Assembly (NCBI GenBank): GCA_015055525.1
Contig: SVHZ01000009.1
Span: forward strand, 1 to 50,699
Direction of reading: 5' to 3'
DNA: 50,699 bases
Source: Clostridiales bacterium
GTDB lineage: Bacteria; Bacillota; Clostridia; Christensenellales; Borkfalkiaceae
Under the pieces are notes generated by a model. The model searched no databases. It saw nothing but the letters and a program-made list of their open reading frames with translations, and was not told the origin of the DNA. This document shows, in pieces, positions 1 through 8,620 of this stretch; the first letter of the stretch is position 1; every line of letters starts with the position of its first letter. The translations under genes and the position numbers were made by a program.

Positions 1-2
1 TT

Positions 3-881
3 ATTTACGTTACGCACGATCAAGAAGAAGCGCTTACTATGAGTGATACTATCGTCGTTATGAAAGATGGTAAAATTCAACAAATAGGAACTCCGCAAGA
101 TATTTACAACGAGCCTAAAAACTCTTTCGTTGCAGACTTTATCGGTGAAAGTAATATTTTCAGCGGTACTATGGTCGGCGAAAAGAAAGTTAGATTTATA
201 AACAAAATTTTTGATTGCGTTGACGATTTTGAAAAGAACGAAAAAGTTGACGTTGTAGTTCGCCCTGAAGACGTTAAAATCGTTAAGGAAGAAAAGGGCA
301 TGGTTTCAGGCACAATTTCTTCTTGCATATTCAAAGGCGTTCACTATCAAATGACTATGATGGTAGGTAGATCTGAAGTTGTTATTCAATCGACCAAGGG
401 TTACGACGTTGGAGAAAAGGTGTTTATCCAAATTGCTCCGCAAGATATTCACATAATGCACAAGGAATTCGTTTCTAACGTATACGACGGTTATATCACT
501 AAAAACAACACCGTTTGTTTTGCCGACGGTGAGTTTGCTTGTGACGTTACTCAACTTTACGAAGGCTCAACTCTTGACGACGACGGTTATTTGGTATTGA
601 AAACGGGCGAAAAAATCGACCTTACCGACGTTGACGTTAAAGTTGAAGTTGGGCTTAAAGATATTGAAATTATCGATAACGACGAAGACGGCAACGCCTG
701 CGGTTCAATAATTTCAATCGTTTATAAAGGCGACCACTATCAAATTATTATTAGAACTGACGATGAAGAAGAAGATTTCGTTTGCGATACCGAGTACACT
801 TGGAACGAAAACGACAGAGTTTCAGTAAAAATTCCTAAAGAAAAAATCAAGCTTACCTTAAAACAGGAGGCTAAAAGATGA
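3..881 (+). CDS. potA: Spermidine/putrescine ABC transporter ATPase PotA (C-terminal part)
   Basis: This is the energy-coupling ATPase of a polyamine importer on the inner face of the membrane. The reading frame is open to the left window edge, so the Walker A, signature and Walker B motifs lie outside. The first visible residues, [15 protein letters not shown], are the H-loop (switch) of an ABC ATPase. The ATPase domain ends near the PotA-like sequence [12 protein letters not shown]. What follows is longer than usual: two similar TOBE-like modules, one around [11 protein letters not shown] with [12 protein letters not shown], the other around [11 protein letters not shown] with [16 protein letters not shown] domains bind substrate or regulate the ATPase. 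The gene overlaps potB by 4 bp (ATGA), and an AGGAGG sequence inside its end serves potB. The family assignment is secure from context; the duplicated TOBE reading is an inference from repeated motifs. Confidence 0.93.
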   Translation: MYVTHDQEEALTMSDTIVVMKDGKIQQIGTPQDIYNEPKNSFVADFIGESNIFSGTMVGEKKVRFINKIFDCVDDFEKNEKVDVVVRPEDVKIVKEEKGMVSGTISSCIFKGVHYQMTMMVGRSEVVIQSTKGYDVGEKVFIQIAPQDIHIMHKEFVSNVYDGYITKNNTVCFADGEFACDVTQLYEGSTLDDDGYLVLKTGEKIDLTDVDVKVEVGLKDIEIIDNDEDGNACGSIISIVYKGDHYQIIIRTDDEEEDFVCDTEYTWNENDRVSVKIPKEKIKLTLKQEAKR

Positions 882-1741
882 AAGGAGCGAAAATTATTAA
901 AAAAGAGCCTTTCGTAAAAGAAAACACGGGTAGTGGCTTATTAAAGTTCAAAAGAAGTCAACTGTGTATTCCATACGGGCTTTTCTTATCAGTATTCGTA
1001 ATATTCCCATTATTATTGATAATATATTACGCGTTCACGTCAAAAACGGGAACTTTCAGTTTTAGCAATTTCGTTGCGTTCTTTACCGAGCCAACTAATA
1101 TTAGCACGCTTATTATAAGCATATTCGTAAGTATAGTGGTAACGCTTATATGTTTACTTGTTAGTTATCCCGTTGCTTATATTTTATCAAGGCTTAAAAA
1201 TTCTAATATTGCCTTTGTGTTGTTACTCTTATTTATTTTGCCAACTTGGCTTAACTTCGTTCTTCGCGCAATGGCGATGAAAGAATTATTGTCGTTTATA
1301 GGTATTCCTTTAGGAAGCACCGCAAGTATAATCGGCTTGGTTTACGATTTTATGCCGTTTATGATAATGCCACTTTATTCAACCCTTATTAAAATGGATA
1401 GAAGTTTTGAAGAGGCGGCATCGGACCTTGGAGCAAGCAAGGCAAAAGTGTTTACGTCAGTTACCTTGCCCCTTTCTAAACCGGGTATTATAAGCGGTGT
1501 TACAATGGTATTTTTACCCGTTATGAGTTGTTACGTTATAACCGATACGTTTAGCGGTAGCACGGGTTTTTCACTTATTGGCAAACTTATCGCTAAATGT
1601 TTCCTTGGCGAAAACGGAGCGCCTATTCAAATTAACGAAGGCGCGGCTATTTCGCTTATAATGCTCGTTATTATGATTGTAACGATGCTTTTAACGGGCG
1701 GATTCAAAAACTCCGAAAATGCAAGGGGGGCTAACTTATGA
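878..1741 (+). CDS. potB: Spermidine/putrescine ABC transporter permease PotB
   Basis: This is one of the two membrane permeases of the polyamine importer, 287 residues, the usual length. About six hydrophobic segments are visible, beginning near residue 30 ([20 protein letters not shown]). The coupling loop that contacts the ATPase is recognisable as [20 protein letters not shown] followed by P, matching the EAA motif of binding-protein-dependent permeases. The start ATG overlaps the potA stop and is preceded by AGGAGG. The gene ends in a 4-bp overlap with potC, so potA, potB and potC are translationally coupled. Substrate (spermidine, putrescine or both) cannot be decided from sequence alone. 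Confidence 0.94.
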   Translation: MKGAKIIKKEPFVKENTGSGLLKFKRSQLCIPYGLFLSVFVIFPLLLIIYYAFTSKTGTFSFSNFVAFFTEPTNISTLIISIFVSIVVTLICLLVSYPVAYILSRLKNSNIAFVLLLLFILPTWLNFVLRAMAMKELLSFIGIPLGSTASIIGLVYDFMPFMIMPLYSTLIKMDRSFEEAASDLGASKAKVFTSVTLPLSKPGIISGVTMVFLPVMSCYVITDTFSGSTGFSLIGKLIAKCFLGENGAPIQINEGAAISLIMLVIMIVTMLLTGGFKNSENARGANL

Positions 1742-2538
1742 TGAAAAAGATTTTATCAATAGGCTACGTTATTTTAGTTCTTGCATTTATCTATATCCCT
1801 ATATTTTTACTCATCGTATATAGTTTTAACGAAGGTAAGAACATAGGCGTATGGGAAGGCTTTTCGTTTAGGTGGTACGAAAGGTTAGATACTGTTAAAG
1901 GCGTGGTAATAAATACCGTTTTACTTGCTGTAATTTCAGCAACTATTGCAACAATTTTAGGAACGCTCGGCGCTATCGGTATTTTTTATAGCAAGGGAAA
2001 ATTTGGTAAATACGTAAACGTTGGCTCGCAAATCCCCGTTGTTAACTCTGAAGTAGTTACGGCTTGCGCGCTCGTTATGTTATTAGTTTTATTAGGTGGT
2101 TCCGGTTCAAATAGGTCGATTTTCGGTCTTTATATCGGGCATATCGTTTTAACTGCTCCTTTCGTAGTTTTATCGGTTATTCCTAAGTTAAAACAAATGG
2201 ATTCAAGTTTATACGAAGCGGCTCTTGATTTAGGCGATACGCCCTTTCAAGCGTTATGGAAGGTTGTTATTCCGCAAATACTCCCCGGCGTATTTACCGG
2301 ATTTATGCTTGCGATAACTTTATCGCTTGACGACTATATAATAACCGCAACTTTATCTCCGCTCGGTTTTGACACTATAAGTACGGCGGTTTATAAATCT
2401 ATTGCCTTAACTACTGCACAGGCAAGTAAAAACGTTCCCGTATATAGAGCGCTTACAACTATAATTTTCATTATAACTGTGGCTATCGTTATAGTTATGA
2501 ACTTAAAGTCAAACAAAAAGGAAAAATCTAGAAAATAG
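1738..2538 (+). CDS. potC: Spermidine/putrescine ABC transporter permease PotC
   Basis: This is the second permease of the importer, 266 residues, the usual size. It has about six membrane segments, the first at residues 5-28 (ILSIGYVILVLAFIYIPIFL). The EAA coupling loop reads YEAALDLGDTPFQALWKVVI, followed by P. The motif LSLDDYIITA near residue 200 is characteristic of PotC-type permeases. It overlaps potB by ATGA, with a run of G residues upstream as ribosome binding site. A second ATG follows directly (Met-Met), so the start could be one codon later. The binding protein gene follows 10 bp downstream, completing a standard potABCD order. Confidence 0.94.
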   Translation: MMKKILSIGYVILVLAFIYIPIFLLIVYSFNEGKNIGVWEGFSFRWYERLDTVKGVVINTVLLAVISATIATILGTLGAIGIFYSKGKFGKYVNVGSQIPVVNSEVVTACALVMLLVLLGGSGSNRSIFGLYIGHIVLTAPFVVLSVIPKLKQMDSSLYEAALDLGDTPFQALWKVVIPQILPGVFTGFMLAITLSLDDYIITATLSPLGFDTISTAVYKSIALTTAQASKNVPVYRALTTIIFIITVAIVIVMNLKSNKKEKSRK

Positions 2539-2548
2539 GAGAACTAAA

Positions 2549-4003
2549 GTGAAAAAAATACTCGTTGTTGTTTTATCATTATTATTGATGCCTTTTACTT
2601 TAGCGTTGCCTAAAAATGAAGTTTTGGCAAAAGATAGCGACACGCTCGTTATTTACAGTTGGGAAGATTACCTTGACCTTGGCTACGAAGAAGAAGATTT
2701 AGAAGACTTGTCCGATTCTTTATTAGACCGTTTTTCAGAAGATGAACTTTTAATGGGTTTAACGGATATTTTTGAAGAAGAATACGGAGTTACAGTTGAG
2801 TATAGAACGTTTGCAACCAACGAAGAAATGTACAACGAACTCATAAATAACCCTAACGGACCAGACCTTATTTGTCCTTCTGAATATATGATAATGCGCA
2901 TGAAGGACGAAGGGCTTATAAAACCGTACAAAACCCCTGAAACTTGGGAAAATTACGGCTCGCCCTATATTAAATCGGAATTTTCAAGGCTTGGATTGAC
3001 GAGTGGTGAAGATAAAGTTTACGCAACCGGTTATATGTGGGGAACGATGGGCTATATCTTCAATACGGCTAATACTTTACCTGAAGAACTCAAAAACTGG
3101 GATTCTATTTTAGGTGAAAAGTTTAATAAAAAAGTTACAATTAAAGATAGTATTAGAGATACCTATATTTTAGCCGTTGGCGCAGTTTACGAAGAAGAAC
3201 TTAAAAGTTTAGATAAAAACGCCGACGATTATTCTCAAAAGGTAGCCGAGATTTTCAATCGTACCGACTATGAAACTCTTCAAAGGGTGGAACTCTTTCT
3301 TAAAGACCTTAAACAAAAACTTTACGGTTTTGAAGTAGACAGCGGTAAAAACGATATGATAAGTGGTAAAATCGAAGTTAACTTTGCTTGGAGTGGCGAC
3401 GCTGTTTATACCATTGACGAAGCCGAACTTGCAGGCTTGGAATTTGGTTACGTCGTTCCCGAAGAAGGCTCTAACGTTTGGTTTGACGGTTGGGTTATGC
3501 CAAATAACGCAAACGAAGATTTGGCAACGAAGTTTATTGATTTTGTTTCCGAGCCAAATAGCGCTATAAGAAATATGGAATACATTGGCTATACAAGTTG
3601 TATGGCGCAAGACGAAGTCTTTGAATACGTTTTAGAAAACGAAGAAGAAGGCGAAGAACAAATCGACCTTGGTTATTTCTTCAAGGGGCTTGATTATACC
3701 GGTGAAGATTACAATGTTACCGTTGCTAGCAAATACGGTAGGCTTGCAACTCAATATCCCGACTATGAAACGATTAGAAGATGCACGGTAATGGGTAATT
3801 TTAGCGGGGATACGTTAGATGATATTAACGATATGTGGAATAGGGTAAAATTTATTACCTTCCCCGTATGGATAATTTGGACTATCGTAGGAATGGTGGC
3901 ATTTGTAGCGATAGCGTTCGCGTTTATAAAGTTCAAAGATAGAATTTTTGTAAACGTAAGAAACAAAAAGAAATGGCGCGTTGTTAAAAAAGAAGAAATT
4001 TAA
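2549..4003 (+). CDS. potD: Polyamine-binding protein PotD, probably membrane-anchored at the C-terminus
   Basis: This is the extracellular substrate-binding protein of the transporter, with a GTG start after AGGAG. Length is 484 residues, against about 350 for usual PotD. An N-terminal signal peptide (MKKILVVVLSLLLMPFTLAL) is present but I see no lipobox cysteine. Instead a hydrophobic segment near residues 440-465 (ITFPVWIIWTIVGMVAFVAI) and a basic tail (RNKKKWRVVKK) suggest a C-terminal transmembrane anchor. The mature start resembles PotD (LVIYSWEDYLD), but an acidic stretch of about 30 residues (EEEDLEDLSDSLLDRFSEDE) is inserted before the VEYRTF strand. Later PotD features include WGTMGYIFNT, NFAWSGDAVY and WFDGWVMPNNA. 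The role is well supported by operon position; the anchor is inferred from hydropathy by eye. Confidence 0.9.
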   Translation: MKKILVVVLSLLLMPFTLALPKNEVLAKDSDTLVIYSWEDYLDLGYEEEDLEDLSDSLLDRFSEDELLMGLTDIFEEEYGVTVEYRTFATNEEMYNELINNPNGPDLICPSEYMIMRMKDEGLIKPYKTPETWENYGSPYIKSEFSRLGLTSGEDKVYATGYMWGTMGYIFNTANTLPEELKNWDSILGEKFNKKVTIKDSIRDTYILAVGAVYEEELKSLDKNADDYSQKVAEIFNRTDYETLQRVELFLKDLKQKLYGFEVDSGKNDMISGKIEVNFAWSGDAVYTIDEAELAGLEFGYVVPEEGSNVWFDGWVMPNNANEDLATKFIDFVSEPNSAIRNMEYIGYTSCMAQDEVFEYVLENEEEGEEQIDLGYFFKGLDYTGEDYNVTVASKYGRLATQYPDYETIRRCTVMGNFSGDTLDDINDMWNRVKFITFPVWIIWTIVGMVAFVAIAFAFIKFKDRIFVNVRNKKKWRVVKKEEI

Positions 4004-4044
4004 TTTAGAAAAAGCGCAATAATAAGATATACGGAAATGTTTTT

Positions 4045-4857
4045 ATGACGGGATTTGAGAAATTTATAAAATTTTTAAGCGCAGAAGTTCAATCTCCACT
4101 TGCTCCGTTTGGGGTGTTTCACTTGGTGTTTTTCCTTATAATAATTGCGGTAGCGGTTGTACTTTCAGTAAAATTAAAAAATTGTTCGGATAAAACTTAT
4201 AGGCTCACTCTTTTTATAATTTGGCTCGTAATATTTGTTTTTGAAATTTACAAGCAATTGGTAGCGCCGTACAGTTTCGATAGTGAAAAGGCTATTTATA
4301 GTTATAACTTCAACGATATTCCATATCAATTCTGTTCAACGATACACTACGTGCTTTTGCCGATAGTATTTCTAAAAGACGGAAAGGTTAGGGACGCAAT
4401 CACGTCCTTTACTGCGTTTTACGTTTTCCTTGCAGGATTTATGGTAACGGTTTTCCCCGATCAATTAAAGTCTTTAAGAGAAGTGGGGTTGTGTATTCAA
4501 ACTATGGTTCACCACGGCGCGCAAGTGATTGCGGGTGCGTTCATAGCGGTTAGGATGCGTAAAAAAATCAACCTTAAATTCTTTTTAAGCGGAACGATAG
4601 TATTCCTTGCGTTTTTAGCATTAGCAGTTATTTTGAACTTTGCTTTAAGCCCTGAAAACATCGGTGGAAAAGTTATAAACTTCTTCTATATAAGCCCGTA
4701 TCACAACTGTCCTTTACCAGTTTTGGGCGATATTAGAAAATCAGTTCCTTGGATAGTATTCTTCCTTATATATTTTATAGGGTTTATGCTAGTTGCAGGA
4801 ATAATTGCATTAGGTTTTTACTATTTAGGAAAACTTATAAAAACTGAAGAACAATAA
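4045..4857 (+). CDS. Integral membrane protein, YwaF/TMEM164-like
   Basis: This is a 270-residue polytopic membrane protein with about seven hydrophobic segments, including HLVFFLIIIAVAVVLSV near residue 27 and IVFFLIYFIGFMLVAGIIAL near the C-terminus. Polar conserved-looking positions are CSTIHY and MVHHGAQV. The layout resembles the YwaF (TIGR02206/TMEM164-like) family of uncharacterised membrane proteins; this is a recollection-based, moderate assignment. It lies 41 bp after potD on the same strand and may be co-transcribed, although there is no clear ribosome binding site before its ATG. A strong bidirectional terminator follows directly. No biochemical role can be given. Confidence 0.6.
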   Translation: MTGFEKFIKFLSAEVQSPLAPFGVFHLVFFLIIIAVAVVLSVKLKNCSDKTYRLTLFIIWLVIFVFEIYKQLVAPYSFDSEKAIYSYNFNDIPYQFCSTIHYVLLPIVFLKDGKVRDAITSFTAFYVFLAGFMVTVFPDQLKSLREVGLCIQTMVHHGAQVIAGAFIAVRMRKKINLKFFLSGTIVFLAFLALAVILNFALSPENIGGKVINFFYISPYHNCPLPVLGDIRKSVPWIVFFLIYFIGFMLVAGIIALGFYYLGKLIKTEEQ

Positions 4858-4895
4858 AAAACGCTCGGCAAATTTTCGCCGAGCGTTAATTTTTT
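4856..4895. terminator. Bidirectional intrinsic terminator between the membrane gene and ppa
   Basis: A perfect 10-bp stem (AACGCTCGGC at 4860-4869 with GCCGAGCGTT at 4878-4887) has A-rich sequence on the left and a T run on the right. It can end transcription from both the rightward membrane gene and the leftward ppa operon. Confidence 0.9.
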
Positions 4896-5424
4896 ACTTT
4901 TCAAAAGTTTCTTCGAATTTTTTAATGTTTTCAGCAATCGTTTTACGCGCAGTTTCGTGCGAGCCAACTTCGAGTACGTGAACTTGTTTGTTTTCTAAGG
5001 TCTTATATACCGTTAAGAAATGTTTAAGTTCGTCAATTATATGTACGGGAAGTTCCCAAATGTCACGATAGCCGTTGTACTGCGGGTCGCCAAACGGGAT
5101 TGCAATAATCTTTTCATCTCTTTCTTCGTTATCCGTCATAAACACAACGCCGATAGGATAGCATCTAACTAAACTCATTTTTTCTATCGGTTGAGAGCAA
5201 AGTACGAACACGTCAAGCGGGTCTTTATCGTCGGATAAAGTTCTTGGAATAAATCCGTAGTTCATAGGATAGTGGGTACTTGTGAATAATACTCTATCAA
5301 GAATAATAAGTCCGGTTTCCTTGTCGAGTTCATATTTGTTCTTAGAGCCTTTTTCAATTTCTATGCAAGCGATGAAATCTTCAGGCGTTATTCTTTCTTT
5401 AGAAATATCTTTCCAAATATTCAT
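4894..5424 (-). CDS. ppa: Soluble inorganic pyrophosphatase (family I)
   Basis: This enzyme hydrolyses pyrophosphate to two phosphates in the cytoplasm, pulling biosynthetic reactions forward. It has 176 residues, typical for bacterial family I enzymes. The active-site signature DDKDPLDVFVL near residue 70 supplies the metal-binding aspartates, and KYELDKETG and HYPMNYGFIP are also characteristic. The start codon is preceded on the minus strand by AAAGGAG. The gene lies downstream of mreB on the same strand with a gap of about 100 bp. Confidence 0.95.
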   Translation of the reverse strand: MNIWKDISKERITPEDFIACIEIEKGSKNKYELDKETGLIILDRVLFTSTHYPMNYGFIPRTLSDDKDPLDVFVLCSQPIEKMSLVRCYPIGVVFMTDNEERDEKIIAIPFGDPQYNGYRDIWELPVHIIDELKHFLTVYKTLENKQVHVLEVGSHETARKTIAENIKKFEETFEK

Positions 5425-5528
5425 ATTGTCTCCTTTTGGCTCAGTTACGATCCCTAATATTTATCGTACTTTCGCCAAATATATTATTTTCATTTTGGCT
5501 TAGTAACGATCTCTACGTGCTAAATAGT

Positions 5529-6527
5529 TTATACTTGTAATTTTAATTTGTCAAGCAGTTCTGCGCTTTCAACGAGTTTTCCAGCCCCTACGATAGACGC
5601 GATTTCCGCCTCGGACGTAATTTTAGTTTTAATGTCTAGTTCTTTTGATATATAATCTTCAACGCCGTAAATATTAACGCCACCACCCGTAAGATAAATT
5701 CCGCCTTTCGTGAGAAGATTTATCGTTTCGTTTGAAAGGGAAGAGATAATAACGTTTGCAATCTCTAAAATCTTTCCAAAAAACTCTTTAACCGCAGGAT
5801 AAATTTGATTAGCCGAAATTTGAATTACTCTTTGCTTACCGGTCAAAACGTCTTTTCCGCTAACTACCGTTTTAGTTTCATCGTCTTCGTTAAGGCTTGC
5901 GATTTGAACTTTCAAAATCTCGGCAGAATGTTCGGAAAGTTGAAGGTTGAGTTCTCTTTCAACGTGCTTTATTATCATCTTATTAAGCGTGTTACCGCCG
6001 ATTTCGGCAGATGCTCCCGAAATAACTCCAGATTTTGTCAAAACGCAAATGGTTGTTTGTCCACCGCCAAGGTCTATAACACCGCTCGGCGTTTCGTAAG
6101 AGAGTTCATCGCCAGAGCCAAGAAGTGAAACGACGGGGTTTTCAGCATAGCAAACGTTGAAAAGTTTTGCGCCTATCAATGCGTTTTCAAACTTTTTAAT
6201 CATTTCTCTATTGGAACCGCATTGAACTAAAAGCAAAGCGTCTTTGATAACTTCCATAGGAAGTTTAATTTTCTTTATAAAGTGAGAAATAAGCGCAACT
6301 AACGCCTTGTAGTTTACAATCTCGGTATTATTAACGGGGAAGATAATCTCTACGTTTTCAGGCGCTCTACCAATCAACGAGTAAGCGTCTTGCCCGCAAG
6401 CGAAGGGGTTTTTGTAGTTTTTGTTCTTGATTGCTATGCAAGTTGGTTCAATCAAAACTACGTCTGCCTTTGCCTTGTAAATTTTAATATATGAAGTTCC
6501 AATGTCTATTGCGATTTTCGGCTTCAT
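5529..6527 (-). CDS. mreB: MreB/Mbl-type actin-like cell-shape protein
   Basis: This is an actin-fold ATPase that polymerises under the membrane and guides side-wall synthesis in rod-shaped cells. It has 332 residues, normal for MreB/Mbl. The phosphate-1 motif is IAIDIGTSYIKIY at the N-terminus, phosphate-2 is GVIDLGGGQTTICVL near residue 150, and the adenosine-binding LTGGGVNIYGVEDYI lies near residue 280. Its start overlaps the stop of maf by ATGA, so maf and mreB are translationally coupled, a common pairing. No mreC or mreD follows; ppa comes next instead. MreB versus Mbl cannot be separated here, hence some uncertainty in the symbol. Confidence 0.88.
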   Translation of the reverse strand: MKPKIAIDIGTSYIKIYKAKADVVLIEPTCIAIKNKNYKNPFACGQDAYSLIGRAPENVEIIFPVNNTEIVNYKALVALISHFIKKIKLPMEVIKDALLLVQCGSNREMIKKFENALIGAKLFNVCYAENPVVSLLGSGDELSYETPSGVIDLGGGQTTICVLTKSGVISGASAEIGGNTLNKMIIKHVERELNLQLSEHSAEILKVQIASLNEDDETKTVVSGKDVLTGKQRVIQISANQIYPAVKEFFGKILEIANVIISSLSNETINLLTKGGIYLTGGGVNIYGVEDYISKELDIKTKITSEAEIASIVGAGKLVESAELLDKLKLQV

Positions 6528-7072
6528 TTTATCTCCGCTAAAATTTTTAATATTTTGTAAGTGGGTAGCCCAACAACGTTGTCATAATCTCCTTCCACGC
6601 TATCGACTAATAAGATTTTATCTTGTATCCCGTAAGCCCCCGCTTTATCTAAAGGGCTACCTGTTTTTATATAGTCTTTGATAACTTCGTTAGAAAGTTC
6701 CTTAAAAGTTACCTTAGTTACGTCGTATCCGCTATAAACTTTTTCGCTCGTGATAACGGAATAACCCGTAACTACTAAATGAGTTTTATTCGATAGGCTT
6801 TTAAGCATACAAAAAGCATCGTTTTCATCAATCGGCTTGCCTAAAATCTCGCCGTCTAAAACAACAATCGTATCCGCGCCGATAACAACTCCGCCGTGCT
6901 CGTTAAAAACTGTTAGAGCCTTATTATACGCCAAAAATTCAGCGTATTTTTCGGGTGATAAATTAGTATTTTTAGGCTCTACGAAACTCGACGGGATTAC
7001 CGTAAAATCAACGCCTGCGTTTTTTAGCAACTCTTTCCGCCTTGGCGAATTGCTTGCAAGTATTATATCCAT
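6524..7072 (-). CDS. maf: Maf-family nucleoside triphosphate pyrophosphatase
   Basis: Maf proteins hydrolyse dTTP, UTP or modified nucleotides to monophosphates, acting as house-cleaning enzymes; overexpression blocks septation in Bacillus. The protein starts at MDIILASNSPRRKELL, where SNSPRR is the family phosphate-binding motif, giving 182 residues. An upstream in-frame ATG (to 7141) would add 23 residues with no counterpart in the family, so the internal start is preferred although no clear Shine-Dalgarno sequence precedes it. Further motifs are GADTIVVLDGEILGKP and SPLDKAGAYGIQD. It overlaps mreB by 4 bp. Confidence 0.92.
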   Translation of the reverse strand: MDIILASNSPRRKELLKNAGVDFTVIPSSFVEPKNTNLSPEKYAEFLAYNKALTVFNEHGGVVIGADTIVVLDGEILGKPIDENDAFCMLKSLSNKTHLVVTGYSVITSEKVYSGYDVTKVTFKELSNEVIKDYIKTGSPLDKAGAYGIQDKILLVDSVEGDYDNVVGLPTYKILKILAEIK

Positions 7073-7145
7073 TAAAATAAGTATACTACTTAATTTTCTT
7101 TTTGTAAAGTTAAAAAATAGCGGAACGACATCGTTCCGCAATATT

Positions 7146-8423
7146 TTATTTTAAGTTTTTCCTATACAAATCTCTAATCTCTTCAGTTGCAAGTGAAACT
7201 TTGGTAATCAAATCTTTGTGATAGGGGTGCATCCAAACGCTATCGTCGCAAATTGAAAAGTCAAGCATATCGGCGTATTCTTTATAATTATATTCAATAT
7301 GCACCGATTCAAGCGACGCGCCGGAATATTCGATAGTTTTATCTTCGCCGTAAAGGTTAACTTTTAAGGTCGTGCCGTTGCTAGTTTGAATAAGCCTTCC
7401 CTTTCCTTGATGGTAAAAGCCTTTAGAGTCGGGAAGGGTAAATACTTCGCACTCAACGTCAACGTTATACTTTCCGCTAAACACTTCTTCGTGAACGTTT
7501 TGCTTTTGCCACTTGAACCAATCGGGAACGTTATCAAAATAAGTTTCGCCATTTCTTGCTTTAAGTTCGCCGTTAGGAAGCATATCCCAAACTTTACCGC
7601 AGGCCTTACAAGTGAGAGTAGAGCCTTCGCCCACCATTTCAAATTCTTTTTTACAATGCGGGCATTGATATAAAATTGCATTTAAGTTCTTAGCCCTGTC
7701 TTTATAAGTTAAAATGTTACCGCACTCTTTAAGGTAAGCCCAGTCGTTATAAGCAAACGCTTCGTTTATTCTTCTATTGATTTCTTCAACGGATAAAGTA
7801 GCGATTTCTTCTTGGGAAACAACTTCTATCATATCCCCTTCCATAGGCATTTTATTTTGCTTGTACTTATTCCATTGAGGATCGCTAATATAAGAACCTT
7901 TAAGCCTAAACACGTAAACGGGAACTTTCAAAAATTTAACGAGTTTTCCGTTTGCTTCTGGAAGATAACTCGTAGTTCCGTCAAGCGAATATCTTGCTTC
8001 GGGATAAATTACGGTAACGTTTTTAAGTTTGTCAACACTGTATTTAAGGTTGCGCATTAAATTCATATCAGAGATAAACTTTCTCTTGCAAATAGCGCCG
8101 ATAATTCTCATTAAGAAAGTTGACATATCGTAGAACGCGTCAATCGCGGTAACGTAACTTATGTTATAACTTTTTACCGCTGAAAAAAGCATATAAAAAT
8201 CGTTGAACGCCGCGTGCGTTGCTAAAATAAGGCAAGGGCCTTTTGGCTTTTTACCGGTAAACCTTATCTCGTGCTTTCTTCCAATGAGCATAAACTTTAT
8301 AATTAAGTGAATAAGCCACATAAGAAGATACGGCCTTAAAGGTTTACGCCTAAAATTATATCTTTTAACCTGATTGCTAGGTTTATTTTTAAGGATTCTT
8401 AATTTGCCAAATTTTTTCTTCAT
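7146..8423 (-). CDS. PlsC-like acyltransferase with fused zinc ribbon (paralogue 1)
   Basis: This 425-residue protein begins with a basic region and a 1-acylglycerol-3-phosphate acyltransferase-like domain: the HX4D catalytic motif is ATHAAFNDFYML near residue 70, and the usual EGTR block is represented by YPEARYSLDGT near residue 140. After the acyltransferase domain comes a C4 zinc ribbon (CPHCKKEF ... CKACGKVW, residues about 255-285) and a C-terminal region of roughly 140 residues with PDWFKWQKQNV. The combination is not the standard PlsC architecture. A paralogue with the same domain order lies at 46159-47427. The likely role is transfer of an acyl group to a lipid precursor at the membrane, but the substrate is unknown. 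The start is supported by AAAGGA upstream. Confidence 0.75.
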   Translation of the reverse strand: MKKKFGKLRILKNKPSNQVKRYNFRRKPLRPYLLMWLIHLIIKFMLIGRKHEIRFTGKKPKGPCLILATHAAFNDFYMLFSAVKSYNISYVTAIDAFYDMSTFLMRIIGAICKRKFISDMNLMRNLKYSVDKLKNVTVIYPEARYSLDGTTSYLPEANGKLVKFLKVPVYVFRLKGSYISDPQWNKYKQNKMPMEGDMIEVVSQEEIATLSVEEINRRINEAFAYNDWAYLKECGNILTYKDRAKNLNAILYQCPHCKKEFEMVGEGSTLTCKACGKVWDMLPNGELKARNGETYFDNVPDWFKWQKQNVHEEVFSGKYNVDVECEVFTLPDSKGFYHQGKGRLIQTSNGTTLKVNLYGEDKTIEYSGASLESVHIEYNYKEYADMLDFSICDDSVWMHPYHKDLITKVSLATEEIRDLYRKNLK

Positions 8424-8460
8424 AAATTTATCCTTTGTAATATATTGTTACACAAGTTGC

Positions 8461-8490
8461 ATTATACCATTTATTAGGCAAATCTGTCAA
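8461..8490 (-). promoter_or_regulatory. Sigma-A promoter of the acyltransferase gene
   Basis: On the minus strand TTGACA (8485-8490) is followed after 18 bp by TATAAT (8461-8466). The leftward acyltransferase start lies about 37 bp downstream. Confidence 0.8.
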
Positions 8491-8560
8491 CGCTGTTCAA
8501 TAAATATTGAGATATAGTACAAGTGTTCAACTATTTTTTTAGAATAAAAAACTAAATAGG

Positions 8561-8589
8561 TTGTCAAAAATATAATAAAATGCTAAAAT
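8561..8589 (+). promoter_or_regulatory. Sigma-A promoter of the M29 aminopeptidase gene
   Basis: TTGTCA (8561-8566), a 17-bp spacer and TAAAAT (8584-8589) lie just upstream of the aminopeptidase ribosome binding site. It is divergent from the acyltransferase promoter about 70 bp to the left. Confidence 0.75.
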
Positions 8590-8620
8590 AGTCTAAACAA
8601 ATTATAAAAAGGTGAGAATT

